Assembly (NCBI GenBank): GCA_911728455.2
Contig: OU452228.1
Span: 15,576,104-15,640,103, forward strand
Direction: 5' to 3'
Length of the DNA: 64,000 nucleotides
Origin: Marthasterias glacialis
Taxonomy: Eukaryota > Echinodermata > Asteroidea > Forcipulatida > Asteriidae
Shown: piece after piece, positions 27,201 to 35,700 of the stretch
Layout: each line of letters begins with the position of its first letter
Numbering within the stretch: position 1 is the first letter of the stretch
The notes under the pieces: model-generated
The model's database searches: none
Seen by the model: the letters and a program-made list of their open reading frames with translations, nothing else
Told to the model about the DNA's origin: nothing
Position numbers and translations under genes: made by a program

Positions 27201-30200
27201 GGTCATGACACTTGTGTCCTTGAGCAAGACACTTAACTATATAATTGCTTCTCTTCACCCAGGGGTAAATGGGTACATGTGAGGGTGGAGATGGTTCATG
27301 TGATTGATTTAGCTTGGTGTGCTACATACTTGGCAGCACAGACTGTATACTCCCTGGGGAGCTGAGATGGTTTAAGGAATGAAATAAATGGCCCAGTGAC
27401 CAGGGGTAATGAATGTTGGAGTGCCATGAGCGTCGGAGTTGAGCGCTATATAACAAGCCACTATTATCATATCCTTGTTGCCAAAATGAAGGATTCAGAA
27501 GGACCGAGGGCTGTAACAGTTGCTCATCACTGGGCCAGGCATTCCAATCTTACTTAAGTCCAAACATGTTGGTGTGGAGTGACCTAGGAGCTGTGGAGGT
27601 TATTGGAGGTCACTTGTGGGCGAGTTGGCCTGGAGAGTTAAGGGTTAATTCATATGAATTTAAAGCTTTTACGATTTTTAGTTTCTCACTTTGTTTCTCT
27701 CCCTTTCTAGCCAACCCCCCCCCCCCCAAAAAAAAAAAATAATAATAAATAAATAAATAAATAAAAATAAAAAAACTTGAAGAAGTATAATAAACTCTCA
27801 TCTCTGCTGAAATGGAAAACATTGAAACCAAAACAAAGTGGCCGCATCAAGGACTTTAAAAAAAAATGTATCCCACACTTTGGGAAATGTTTTGGAAAAT
27901 CCCCAGTGGAAAATTCCCAACTGACTCTCAAATTGTCGGTAGGCAAATTATGTGAGTAGATTCTAATGGTGCACAGATCCTATTGAAACAATTTCCCAAA
28001 CACGTCCTCCGTTTCCCAACATGCCCCCCTCCAGCACATCAAAGTCTGACTCATTTCCACTCTCAGATCCAACAATTTTTTTTTCTTTCTCCTCACTATT
28101 TTCTTTTGCTCGCTCACCGACAGAATGCAAGTGAAGAAATTGCCTCAGATCCTAGCCTTACACCTCAAGCGTTTCAAGTACATGGAACAGGTGCATCGAT
28201 ACACGAAGCTATCCTACCGCGTTGTATTCCCGCTGGAGCTGAGACTAATGAACACAGTGAGTGACGTGCATTGCCTCCTTCAATGAATGTATTGCCTCAT
28301 CCTTCCGAATGTTGTTGTGGAATTTTCTAGCTTTTTACCGATTCTCTTGTGTCCTTGTTGTAATTTTCCAATGTGGCATTTTTGATTATTTATTTTATGA
28401 TTGTTATGCACTTGTGTACATTAAATGGAATGGGTGTAATATAAAACAATAAATTGTTAATTATTATTGTTATCAGTCCCGCAGTTGAAGGAAGTAAATA
28501 AAAATTAAAAGGGGGGGAAACGAAAAGCGAAAGGCATGGTGAAAACAATGACTATGCAAACAATAAGTTTAAAATATGATTTTGGTTTTATCCTTACACC
28601 TGAGTTTGAGAGCACTGGGAGCTTTCCGAGTCATGTGGGTGAAAAAATCCCAGGCCACTCGGTTGGGATTCAAACCCACAACCCCCACATTTCTAGAACA
28701 GATGTCTAAACCACCAGACCACCGAGCGTGTGGAGAGAAGTCATTTGGAATCCTGTAATTAGCAGTGGCTACTGCAGACAATTACATCAATAAAACATTG
28801 CAAGTATGCATCTATTTAAACATGATTTTAGGCTTCACGTTTAGCTAAAACGAAATTAGTGGAAGAGGTTAAGTTGCAAGAAAAAAGGGAGAAGCCTTTT
28901 TATGTATATCTGTCAAGTTTTTCATTCTGTGAGGTTGATAATCTGGAAATCATGGGGCTCTGTGGATTTCAAGAGCTAGGAGTGTTTTCTTTAATCAAGT
29001 AAAACCTTTTGTATAAAACATAAGATTGAAGTTTTTTGAAATATTCTTTTTTCTTCACAGTCTGACGATGCAACAAGTCCAGACAAGCTCTATGATTTGG
29101 TTTCTGTTGTCATTCACTGTGGAAGGTAAAGTGCTTCATCCTTAACTTGTTAGATTTGACTACACATCCCAACAGCGCAAGCGCTAATAACTGGATGGGT
29201 AGGAGGCGGTAAAGAAATGTTCAATTTTAGATGTGGGAGGAAGAATCCCAAATAGAGAAAACCCACCCAAATGTTGAAGACTTAGGGTGCTCCATGGAAT
29301 GAAATCTGTTGGAAGATGTGGCTGCTCTGAGAAGTGCCGAGTCTCCTCAGGATGACTATGACCGAGGGTCCGCAAACTAGGGGTCACAAAAAAAAATCAG
29401 GATGATCGCCAAACTTTGTCAGAAGCACAACAATTTAACACTTTAGTGATCATTCAGTCAGCAACAAAGATTGCCTCCCATCAAAAACACGGTATTTTTT
29501 TGATAGCGTTTATTGTCAGTTCAATGTAATTACTCATAGATGTATATAATAAAAACGAACTGATTCAATAAATCATTTCCTGATAAGATTATAGCCTGTT
29601 TTTATGAGACTACCTCTGCAGCATTGAGCTCAATCAGCCAGCGATCAGAATTTTTATTTGGGTTGCCGGTAGGCCAGCCTAAAATTTGTGGATCACTTGA
29701 ATGAACCACCACATCTTACAAAACATAAAGCTAGTTTTGCAATTGTTGTTAATTATTTGCATTGATAACAATATTTGTCTTGTTTTGTTTTTTGCACACA
29801 GTGGACCAAACAGAGGTCATTATATCACCATCGTCAAAAGCCATGGTTTCTGGTTGCTGTTTGATGATGACCTTGTAGATGTAAGTGTTGACATATTCCT
29901 TTTTCTTTGTAGCTTTCACAACTGAAGTAATTTATCTTTCAACTTGAAGACCTCTTGAATACTGTTCGAACATAAATCTTGTTGGATGAAATGTTTTAGT
30001 TGTAAATATTGACTCTATTAGATCTAAAAATGGTCCAAACTTTATGGCTCTGTTTACAGGAAGCGAAAAGTTGGCGCTGGCGGTAACAGAAAAACTTGCG
30101 CTTGCTGTAAATGTATTTCACAGATTAGCAAGGAATTTTGGTTGTCGACCTGTTGGTGAGAATGTTGACCGTAAGCAACAACCTTGTTCCCATGGGTGTA

Positions 30201-31530
30201 TCGATCGCGTCATGCCATTTTTTTTCCCAAACATGCCTTGCTCAATCATAACCCCCGGAGTTGTGTAATTTTATGTGCACATATATGACAAGGTTTTTGA
30301 TTTTTTTTTTGTTATGCAATTCGCCCATCACAGGCCCAAAGGCCACTCGAGGCCTGGGTTACTTTTTTGAAGGGATGGAAACCTGCCCCAATGTGCAAAA
30401 ACAAGACATGAGCTAAGAACAGGGAGGGGTAAATGAATCCGTTGCGAGACAAACATAACTGCCTCTTCACCTATTTGAAGCAATTATAGTTAGGTGGGGT
30501 TATGTTCAGTAAGCAATAACAAGTGTCATGACCGGGATTTGAACCCACATCCTGATAACTTGGCCATCAGAATTTGAGCCCGATGCACTAACCACTCGGC
30601 CCTGACACGCTACATGACAAAGTTGAATTAGACTTGTGGTCGATCCCATCTCCGCGCACACTGAAGCATGGTAATGACAAGAGAGATCAAACTGCATTGG
30701 GAACAAGGCTGTGTCCACAGTAAGCAGAGCCAAGAAATTGGGCACTGGCCTCTAATTTCTGGGCAAGCTCGGTGGTCTAGTGGTTAAGACATATGCTTTG
30801 GAAGGCAGAAAATTTGTTGGATCAATTCCAACCCTGGTTGCCTAGTGGATTTACTTTCGCAGGACTCTTGGTGAAAATTACTGAGTATACGATACTTATC
30901 ACACATGGATATAGGGTAAAAACAGAAGTCACATTGTTCTTAATGGCGTGTTGTGGACGAGTGGTCTAGCGTCAAGTTCTGATGTTCTGATCAGCAGAGT
31001 ATGGGTTCAAGTCCTGTTCTTGACACTTGTGTCCCTAAGCAAGACACTTAACCATTATTGCTTTGTCCTGTGGATGGATCATTAAGCGTTAAAGAATTAA
31101 TTAAAGCGTTGAAGTATTGTACGTTAAAGAATCCACTACAATTATCGGTAAGAGAAGGAGTTTGCTCTGGTGTTTCTGGCATGGTTGGCTGCATTACGTT
31201 TGCACCACAGCACCTTGTAAACCGTCACAAGGTGCTATAAAAAGGTCTCTTAGTTCAAAACAAAGCGTCTCTCTCATACTGGTCACAGTGCTTTCAATCC
31301 TGTGGCAAAGGTGCTCTATCCATGTCAATTCACTGATATTATTATTATTATTATTACTATTTATTTGCAATGTTATTATTACATGAGTTGACGATTGAGA
31401 ATGATCTCTTTGTCTATCTTGGCAGAAAATTGACGTTTCTAACATAGAGGAATTCTACGGACTTGCAACGGAGGTCCAAAAGACATCAGATTCTGGATAT
31501 ATTCTCTTCTATCAGGCGAGGGACTTATAA
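3274..31530 (+). CDS. USP12/46: USP12/USP46-type ubiquitin carboxyl-terminal hydrolase, complete
   Basis: A cysteine protease that removes ubiquitin. Vertebrate USP12 and USP46 are activated by the WD-repeat partners UAF1 (WDR48) and WDR20. Coding exons: 3274-3276, 8135-8215, 16874-17087, 21331-21411, 22915-23087, 25085-25161, 26970-27053, 28124-28256, 29061-29125, 29802-29880, 31426-31530. They total 1095 nt, i.e. 364 residues plus stop (human 366-370), with all phases matching. The Cys box FGNTCYCNS puts the catalytic cysteine at residue 33. The QQDAHEF block lies at about 107-113. The zinc-finger cysteines are C179/C182 (CLCC) and C226/C229 (CETC). The His box GPNRGHY gives His310, and FDDD at 324-327 supplies the acid. 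The linker at about 127-160 is Ser/Asn/His-rich and poorly conserved, as in the family. One invertebrate gene probably stands for both vertebrate paralogues. Confidence 0.96.
4190..4842. mobile_element. TIR element, about 650 bp, in USP12/46 intron 1
   Basis: The ends form an inverted repeat of about 28 bp: GGCCATGGGAATGAAAGT at 4190 and its complement at 4815-4842. No protein domain is seen inside. The remainder of intron 1 (3277-8134) has diverged repeat debris, including a 110-bp block at 4050-4165 that recurs inverted at about 44905-45030. Confidence 0.6.
8135..8215 (+). CDS. USP12/46: USP12/46 exon 2
   Basis: Acceptor TTGTACAG, donor AAT|GTAAGT. 27 codons, phase 0 at both ends, beginning [12 protein letters not shown] and ending NEHYFGLVN. 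Both blocks are hallmark USP12/46 sequence. Confidence 0.97.
8788..9821. mobile_element. TIR element, about 1.03 kb, with internal 205-bp tandem duplication
   Basis: Left end CGTTTTTCTCATACTGACGA and right end complementary to it (24 of 26 bases pair). Degenerate copies of the end sequence also occur inside, near 9000, 9065 and 9628. A block at 9204-9408 is repeated head to tail at 9410-9622 with a few small differences. No coding potential is seen. It lies in USP12/46 intron 2 (8216-16873). Confidence 0.6.
9837..9960. repeat. copy of GGAGGCAATTGCCTCC repeat family
   Basis: Carries AATTGCCTCTGTTGCCTCC followed by TTGAAGTATCCTACTTG, and the 45-bp stretch is duplicated in tandem. Further copies or pieces lie at 12228-12515, 12800-12860, 15770-15910, 18045-18415, 41408-41565 and 44826-45100. 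Confidence 0.6.
10869..11059. mobile_element. TIR element M1, full-length copy
   Basis: 191 bp, starting GGACCCAATTTCACAGAGCT and ending with the complement (CAGCTTTATGAAATTGGGCC). The body is AT-rich with repeated GCTAAGCA words and has no ORF. It behaves as a MITE, a short non-autonomous DNA transposon; the superfamily cannot be told. Confidence 0.75.
12518..12710. mobile_element. TIR element M1, copy inserted in another repeat
   Basis: Ends GGGCCCAATTTCATAGAGCT and its complement. Flanked on the left by GGAGGCAATTGCCTCCATCC and on the right by TCATAGAGGTGCCCTCTT, both parts of the GGAGGCAATTGCC family, so it is nested in that repeat. Confidence 0.75.
15128..15300 (-). mobile_element. tRNA-derived SINE, family S-A
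   Basis: On the minus strand the head reads CTCGGTAGTCTAGTTGGTAA (box A: TAGTCTAGTTGG) and later GAGTTCCAATCCC (box B). The tail has CACAGGACTCGGGAAAGTAC and GAGTATACAGTGCT. The box layout is that of a tRNA promoter, but the head does not fold as a functional tRNA. Confidence 0.75.
16640..16800. repeat. two diverged tandem units of about 100 bp
   Basis: The words GATAGATTAAG and AATTTAGACGT/AATTTGGACGT recur about 100 bp apart in the same order, just upstream of USP12/46 exon 3. Confidence 0.5.
16874..17087 (+). CDS. USP12/46: USP12/46 exon 3, catalytic Cys box
   Basis: Acceptor CTCCTGCAG, donor AATG|GTATGA. 214 nt ending in phase 1. Encodes [16 protein letters not shown] with the nucleophile at residue 33, then [17 protein letters not shown]. 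Confidence 0.98.
18106..18380. mobile_element. TIR element inserted at the core of a GGAGGCAATTGCC repeat
   Basis: About 30-bp ends: AGGCCTTATTTTTGACTGCA at the left and the complement of AGGCCGTATTTTTGACAGCA at the right, both continuing into GAGGGCGC. Left flank GGAGGCAAT and right flank TTGCC, so it has split the palindrome of the host repeat in its middle. Confidence 0.7.
18770..18935 (-). mobile_element. tRNA-derived SINE, family S-A
   Basis: The minus strand carries GGGGTTCGAATCTCACCCGA (box B) and a tail ending GTATACAGTGCTTAACACAC. The box A region is partly decayed. It lies in USP12/46 intron 3 (17088-21330). Confidence 0.75.
19708..19883. mobile_element. TIR element M2, copy 1
   Basis: Ends TAGACCTTTATCACGGTG and a complement ending TGATAAAGGTCTA; inside lie CCATCTTGATTTTCTCCCAT and AACATGACCAAGATGGTGG. 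About 175 bp, no ORF, MITE-like. Copy 2 is at 21450-21628. Confidence 0.75.
21170..21290 (+). mobile_element. 5'-truncated S-A SINE just upstream of exon 4
   Basis: Starts near box B (CGGGTTTGAATCCTACCAGA) and runs to the family tail (CACACATCAGTGTATG). It ends about 40 bp before USP12/46 exon 4, so the polypyrimidine/acceptor stretch directly abuts repeat sequence. Confidence 0.65.
21331..21411 (+). CDS. USP12/46: USP12/46 exon 4, QQDAHEF block
   Basis: Acceptor TTTTCTTAG, donor CAAG|GTATGT. 81 nt, phase 1 to phase 1. Encodes [25 protein letters not shown] fragment ends about 40 bp before it and a TIR element starts about 40 bp after it. Confidence 0.98.
21450..21628. mobile_element. TIR element M2, copy 2
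   Basis: Same ends and body as the copy at 19708, with scattered differences. It begins about 39 bp after the exon 4 donor site. Confidence 0.75.
21709..21909. mobile_element. TIR element M1, full-length copy
   Basis: Starts GGGCACAATGTCACAGAGCT, ends AGCTCTATGAAATTAGGCCC; the internal CCAGTCAAAATACCA and TGTGACTGGTGTCCTGCTTA match other M1 copies. Confidence 0.75.
22143..22216 (+). ncRNA. 74-nt hairpin, possible microRNA precursor
   Basis: GAGCTGGAAGTGCAATGTAA pairs with TTACATTGCACTTCCGGCTC, followed by a further GAATG/CATTC pairing; loop of 21 nt. Size and pairing suit a pre-miRNA. The 3' arm contains CATTGCACTT, so its bases 2-8 equal the miR-25/92 seed AUUGCAC, but the remainder does not match known miR-92. 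It may equally be a small fold-back element. In USP12/46 intron 4. Confidence 0.3.
22915..23087 (+). CDS. USP12/46: USP12/46 exon 5, variable linker and first zinc CxxC
   Basis: Acceptor ACTTGTAG, donor GGG|GTGAGT. 173 nt, phase 1 to 0. The first third encodes a low-complexity S/N/K/H linker; the rest is [20 protein letters not shown], which carries the first zinc cysteine pair. Confidence 0.97.
23153..24818 (-). mobile_element. pogo/Tigger-like TIR element (outer copy), split by a second copy
   Basis: Ends CAGTCGACTCTCGTTAATAC at 23153 and its complement at 24818, flanked by TA on both sides (23151-23152, 24819-24820). CAGT ends with a TA target are typical of pogo-like elements of the Tc1/mariner order. 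Removing the inner copy and one TA leaves about 820 bp. No transposase is seen, so it is non-autonomous. It lies in USP12/46 intron 5 (23088-25084). Confidence 0.85.
23798..24641 (+). mobile_element. pogo/Tigger-like TIR element (inner copy)
   Basis: 844 bp with the same ends, flanked by TA at 23796-23797 and 24642-24643. Its sequence is the reverse complement of the outer copy throughout. The target was the TA in GGTACATGTACATGTATATG of the outer copy, a spot that the inner copy itself still shows as GGTACATGTACCTGTAAATT on the other strand. Confidence 0.88.
25085..25161 (+). CDS. USP12/46: USP12/46 exon 6
   Basis: Acceptor TTTGTAG, donor CTAAG|GTACTT. 77 nt, phase 0 to 2. Encodes [20 protein letters not shown], almost unchanged from the vertebrate proteins. 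Confidence 0.98.
25528..25561. repeat. (TCTAA)n microsatellite
   Basis: Five or so units of AATCT/TCTAA in USP12/46 intron 6 (25162-26969). Confidence 0.85.
26012..26735. repeat. four-unit tandem array, 150-198-bp period
   Basis: Units begin TTTTCAGCTGATTTATTATC at about 26012, 26160, 26358 and 26556. Each continues with a TTTATTTATT run, then in three units TATTTATCCAGGGTAACCAG (or a variant of it), TTTTAAATGTCAAA and ACACTTGAACA. The first unit lacks the middle block. Confidence 0.8.
26970..27053 (+). CDS. USP12/46: USP12/46 exon 7, second zinc CxxC
   Basis: Acceptor CAATTGCAG, donor AAAAAG|GTTGGT. 84 nt, phase 2 to 2. Encodes [20 protein letters not shown], with extra cysteines beside the CETC pair. 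Confidence 0.97.
27119..27470 (+). mobile_element. tRNA-derived SINE, family S-B, near full length
   Basis: The head GTGGCCAAGCGGTTTAGCGC looks like a serine/leucine-type tRNA 5' half (box A) and GTGGGTTCAAATCCTGGTCA is box B. The body has GAGCAAGACACTTAACTATA, and the 3' end is GAGCGCTATATAACAAGCC with an AT-rich tail. Lies in USP12/46 intron 7 (27054-28123). Confidence 0.8.
28124..28256 (+). CDS. USP12/46: USP12/46 exon 8
   Basis: Acceptor CACCGACAG, donor AACACA|GTGAGT. 133 nt, phase 2 to 0. Encodes [20 protein letters not shown] and [18 protein letters not shown]. Confidence 0.98.
28600..28735 (-). mobile_element. tRNA-derived SINE, family S-A, diverged
   Basis: The minus strand reads CGGTGGTCTGGTGGTTTAGA (box A) and GTGGGTTTGAATCCCAACCG (box B), then the CCTGGGATTTTTTCACCC region. 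Lies in USP12/46 intron 8 (28257-29060). Confidence 0.75.
29061..29125 (+). CDS. USP12/46: USP12/46 exon 9
   Basis: Acceptor TTCTTCACAG, donor GGAAG|GTAAAG. 65 nt, phase 0 to 2. Encodes [20 protein letters not shown]. Confidence 0.96.
29802..29880 (+). CDS. USP12/46: USP12/46 exon 10, catalytic His box
   Basis: Acceptor TTTGCACACAG, donor GTAGAT|GTAAGT. 79 nt, phase 2 to 0. Encodes [20 protein letters not shown] and DDDLVD, holding the catalytic His310 and acidic residue. Confidence 0.98.
30515..30612 (-). mobile_element. S-B SINE head fragment
   Basis: The minus strand carries GGCCGAGTGGTTAGTGCATC and GTGGGTTCAAATCCCGGTCA, the two promoter boxes of family S-B. It is truncated after about 100 bp. 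In USP12/46 intron 10 (29881-31425). Confidence 0.7.
30770..30925 (+). mobile_element. tRNA-derived SINE, family S-A
   Basis: Plus-strand head AGCTCGGTGGTCTAGTGGTT, diverged box B (GATCAATTCCAACCC), and tail GCAGGACTCTTGGTGAAAAT, CTGAGTATACGATACTTATC. Confidence 0.7.
30949..31240 (+). mobile_element. S-B SINE, diverged
   Basis: GTGGACGAGTGGTCTAGCG and ATGGGTTCAAGTCCTGTTCT supply the two boxes; CTAAGCAAGACACTTAACCA and a GGTGCTATAAAAAGG end match the S-B body and 3' end. It ends about 185 bp before exon 11. Confidence 0.65.
31426..31530 (+). CDS. USP12/46: USP12/46 exon 11 with stop
   Basis: Acceptor CTTGGCAG; 34 codons then TAA at 31528-31530. Encodes [18 protein letters not shown] and ends [12 protein letters not shown]. 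Confidence 0.97.
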   Translation, partial: KIDVSNIEEFYGLATEVQKTSDSGYILFYQARDL

Positions 31531-31696
31531 GCCTGAGTCGTTTGAAGCGGAGGGGGGGGGGGGGTTGTAAAATATTCATATCGTTACTTTTTAGTCAACA
31601 TGCTGCAAATGGTTGTGTTGGAGGTAAATGGGTCTGCGAGGATTGTAAATTGGGAGAGGTACGTTGTGTCTCAGTTTTGGTGAGTTTATAACTCTC

Positions 31697-31702
31697 AATA
31701 AA
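31697..31702 (+). terminator. candidate polyadenylation signal of USP12/46
   Basis: AATAAA 167 nt past the stop codon. It would give a short 3' UTR. Another AATAAA followed by T-rich sequence lies at about 35790, so a longer UTR is possible. Confidence 0.35.
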
Positions 31703-33061
31703 GATATCGGTTCCAATCGCGTAAGGTTGTGTGAAGCGTTAATTTAGTTCCTTGTGTTTGTGGAAGTGCTATCTTGTCAGAAACATTAGTCTTGGTTCCA
31801 AGTGTGCCATCATGGTTTTTTAGTCTGGCTGCTAGCCATTGGAGTTTGCTTGAAATAGCCCCCTCTAGTGGGCTAACCTTTGATCACACAACCCTCGATT
31901 GTGAGTTAGAGCGTTTGAAAGCCAATAAATGCAAACGGCTTTTTGCATGGCTGATGAGGAGAAATGTAAACCACGATCTCAGACTTGAAAATCGCGAGTT
32001 AGAGTGTACGATAGCTTGTAGAGGCAAATGGCGTTTTGGGTGGCTGATGCAGACAAAAATAACCGCAATTGCAGACTTGAAATCAAGGGTATAAGCTGAC
32101 TAAAACGACAAACATCCTCATGAGTGTGATTGTGCAGCGGAGAATATTGGTTGAAAAACTTATCACAAGTTTAAGTAAGCGTTAAAAGTATTAACCATTA
32201 GCAAGGTTGCAGTTTGCAAAATCCAAACAGCACTTCAGTTGTATCTTTGAAGAAAAAGAAGGAAAACAAAGTATTTTTCTAACAAGGCAACGTTATTATT
32301 TTGTAATGATTTTAGACAAGTCAGAGAGTTGCCAAAAGTAGAATATGTAATGAATAAGTACAGAGATTATTTCAATAATTTGTACATAAATATCTGAGAG
32401 ATGTTGATAATTTTTGTATATGTAAAGCAGATTTTAGTGTCTTGGTGGTAACGTGTGGTTGACTGTGATGTGGAGCAATGTCTACAAAGTATATGTTTTG
32501 TAAAGCTTTTTATTTGACGGTAATCTGTGAAAAGTCTATTTTTTATTTTGTTTTTTTCTTCAGACGGAAAAAGCGATTTTTCTTTGTGGTTTGAAGTTTA
32601 TGCTTGGAGGGTTAAATACTTGTCCGGACATGAAGGACAGGAATGTTTCTGCCCATCGAGCCATCTGCGAAATGGACTTTGAATAATGTCTGGTACAAAG
32701 ACTCGATTTATGACACGTAAACACTCAAAATGGATTCCCCCAGACTAAAGACAGTGTTGCTGTGGCACATGGTTTCGGGGTAAGCTTTTGTATTGCAACC
32801 TCCAGATGGGCAAAGCCTGGTACCTCTGTGCAATGCACATTCATTTAGAACTGTGTGTAGGTGTCTGCCATCTCTTGCACTACTAACAGTGTGCGAACAG
32901 TGTGACATAGCAACTGTCTCTTGTCGGAGGATTTCAAATCGAAACAGTCACTTGTGGCGGAGCAAGTCATAGGTCCGGACAGTTATGTTTCCAACTTTGT
33001 AATTCAGATTCGGACACTATTCAAATTAAGTTGTCATATTGGTGAGCAAACCTTTAACTTT

Positions 33062-33256
33062 GCCGAATTTCATAGAGCTGCTTAAGCAGAAAATATTGCC
33101 TAAACATTTTCTGCTAAGCGAATAAGAAGCAGGATACCAGTCAAAGATGTAACATATGTGACATGGTTGTTTTGGCTGGTAATTTTATTCTGGTAAACAT
33201 AATTTTGTTGTGGTTAACTACATTGTGCACTTGCGTAGCTCTGTGAAATTGAACCC
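33062..33256. mobile_element. TIR element M1, diverged copy
   Basis: Starts CCGAATTTCATAGAGCTGCT, ends GTAGCTCTGTGAAATTGAAC; shares CAGGATACCAGTCAAA with other copies. Confidence 0.65.
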
Positions 33257-34105
33257 ATTCATTCAGAACTGTGAATGAACCCCTGGGCTTAAAACTAAGA
33301 CATGACCGGTGGTTTTGGTGGTTCTGCTGGAATAATTGTCTCAAATGACTCAAGTGGGATTCAAACTCGTGGCATCTGAAAGCGCTTAGCATCCCAGGGC
33401 ATACCAGAAGTGTGATTCACATTTTGGAACATTAAACTACAGAGACTTCAAACCTACCTTTTGTCGACAAATTTCCTAATGTAAAGACGCCCACTCGTCA
33501 ATGCGCGACAAACAAATTCGTGCCACAAAAGATCACCTTTGACCGGCGCACACGTTGTACGTAATTTAGGTACGGGTACATGATCATTTTATGCCATAGA
33601 AACAGTCGTCGGGTAATGGTGACGAGCAGGTGTCTTTAAACTGAAAACTGTTCTTCATATAACCAATGCAAAACCTTCTACTTATAATGGTACGGAAGAA
33701 GTTTTGCAGGATCCAGGGTGTTTATCTAAACACATGAGTGAGAAGAAAACAGTTTTGAGAGAACTGAGCTATTTTTTTTTTTTGTATTGTACTCTTTCTC
33801 ACGTGTTCGTTTTTATATGAATTGTAATTTCCAGTGAGTTGATGCACCATTTGAAATGCTTCAGCTGCGCAGGTTGTGTACGATGGCGCAACTGTGCACA
33901 GAGCTAACCGTGAACATCTATGTACACGTACTGTTTAGTTGCATAAACCACATGCTATTATTATTGTAAGCTGGCAATGTGGCAATGGCCATTTTTGAGA
34001 CTATGGCTCTGGCTTAGGCTCCAGCTTAGGCTTTGGCTCTGGCTCTGGCTTGGGCTTCTTCTGCTTGTTCGAGTTCCCGCACCGAAAGTGTACGCTTTCA
34101 AAAAT

Positions 34106-35150
34106 TATTGCTTACTGAACATAACCCCAGCCGCCCAAATGCAATGCCTGATGCAATCTCAGCCGCCCGACAGACTCGAAAATAGCACATCACGCTACCA
34201 CACACTCACCATGCACTCACTCAGCGCTAGCTCCAAGAGAACACACACAAACATGACAAACACATGTACACTTTTGAACACCGAGTTGTGGGGACTCCAT
34301 ATTGTTGTTCTATTATTCCCTTTTCTATTGAATTACCTTGTGGGGACAGGGTTTGACAAAGAAAAACGTTGTGGGAACCTTTGTTCCATTGTGTAAATGT
34401 CCCCACATGGTGTGTGTGCCTACCCACCTAGGCCTTTGTGACATACACTTTGTGGACATTCCTTTGTCATCGTGCAGTTAAGAACAAGACATCTTTAAAA
34501 CCACAGCCATTTCTGTTAGAGTTTTGAGAGCTGGTTTTCAGACACTCGATCCCTTAAATATAATACTCGGTTTTTGAGCTATTCAATGCTGTACAGAAAA
34601 AGGATTCCTTTTTGAGTACAAACAAGAATGTCTAATTCGTGAAAACACTGCGTGGACGTGTGTAAGTCCACACAGTGTTTCAAGTTCCTACACAGTGTGG
34701 ACATCTTGTGTTATCTGGTCCACACTTCGCGACGTGTGTCGCGCTTAAACACACTGCTTACGCCCACACACAGCTTGCACCACAGACCTGGCACGTACAT
34801 GTGTGGACTATGTGTCGCAAGCTGAGAATGTGTGGGTGACTTTTGTATACACATTCAAACTGGGGACATATAATAAAAGGGAACGGAAGAGTCCCTGGAT
34901 CGCCAAGTGTCCCCAGTTGCCAAACGTGTACAAAACATATGGGAGGTGTTGCAAAAAAGTTAAAGTACAAACAAAAGAGGAACAATAGGGTGTCCCTGAT
35001 TGCAGTGTGTGTGGGCGGGGGGGGGGGGGGGGGGGGGCTCACAGAGCTAGCACTCCATGAGTGTATGGTGCTCTGAGAGCTTGTGCTATTCTCGAGTCTG
35101 GCGTCCAGGGTTGCATTGCATTTGGGCGACTGGGGTTATGTTATAGTAAG
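34106..35150. mobile_element. fold-back element with long imperfect inverted arms
   Basis: TTGCTTACTGAACATAACCC at the left pairs with GGGTTATGTTATAGTAAGCA at the right. Pairing continues through GCCCAAATGCAATGC, AGACTCGAAAATAGCACA and CACTC-rich blocks for at least 130 bp and, more loosely, for about 300 bp (TGTACAC..., TTCCCTTTT...). The middle is rich in GTGTGGACAT-like words and ends in a G run (35008-35040). No coding sequence. Confidence 0.65.
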
Positions 35151-35510
35151 CAAAGCTATCGCACAGCCTTGAAATCAAGGCTAACAACTTCCTGAAGAGA
35201 ATTTTGGGGATGGTTAAGATTTTAAAGTGTACTCCAAATAAAACACTTGGGGATCAGTCTCAAGCTTCAAGGCTAAGTGTCTGGCTCAAGGTCCGAGGTC
35301 CAAAGTTACGTTCTAGAAAATATTTATCATCAAATTTTTGGGGAAAAGTCATAAAGGCCTAACATTTTGGCCGTGGCAGAGAAAAACCCTCGGCTAGGGT
35401 CAAAATATGATAGCATTAACATTTTGTACATTTTTGCCTTAGGTCCTTTTGGTAGGTAAGCAGTTTGCAACAGCTATTTCTGTTTGTTATTCATCACAAT
35501 TATGGATTTG

Positions 35511-35700
35511 TGCCCAGTTTCTTCAAGCTGTTGAGCACAGAAATGTGCTTAGCGCAGAAACAGTGCTTAGCGCCTAGCAGAAACAGGTTACCGGCCAAAA
35601 TACCAAGTAATGTATGTCGTTTATGACTGGTTCTCTGCTAATTTTTGTTCTTAGCTGAAGATCTGGTTTTCTGCGTTATGGATTTATGAAAATGGGCCCA
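35511..35700. mobile_element. TIR element M1, old copy
   Basis: Starts TGCCCAGTTTCTTCAAGCTG, ends GGATTTATGAAAATGGGCCC; body with GCTTAGCGCAGAAACAG and TTATGACTGGTTCTCTGCT. The most diverged M1 copy here. Confidence 0.65.
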
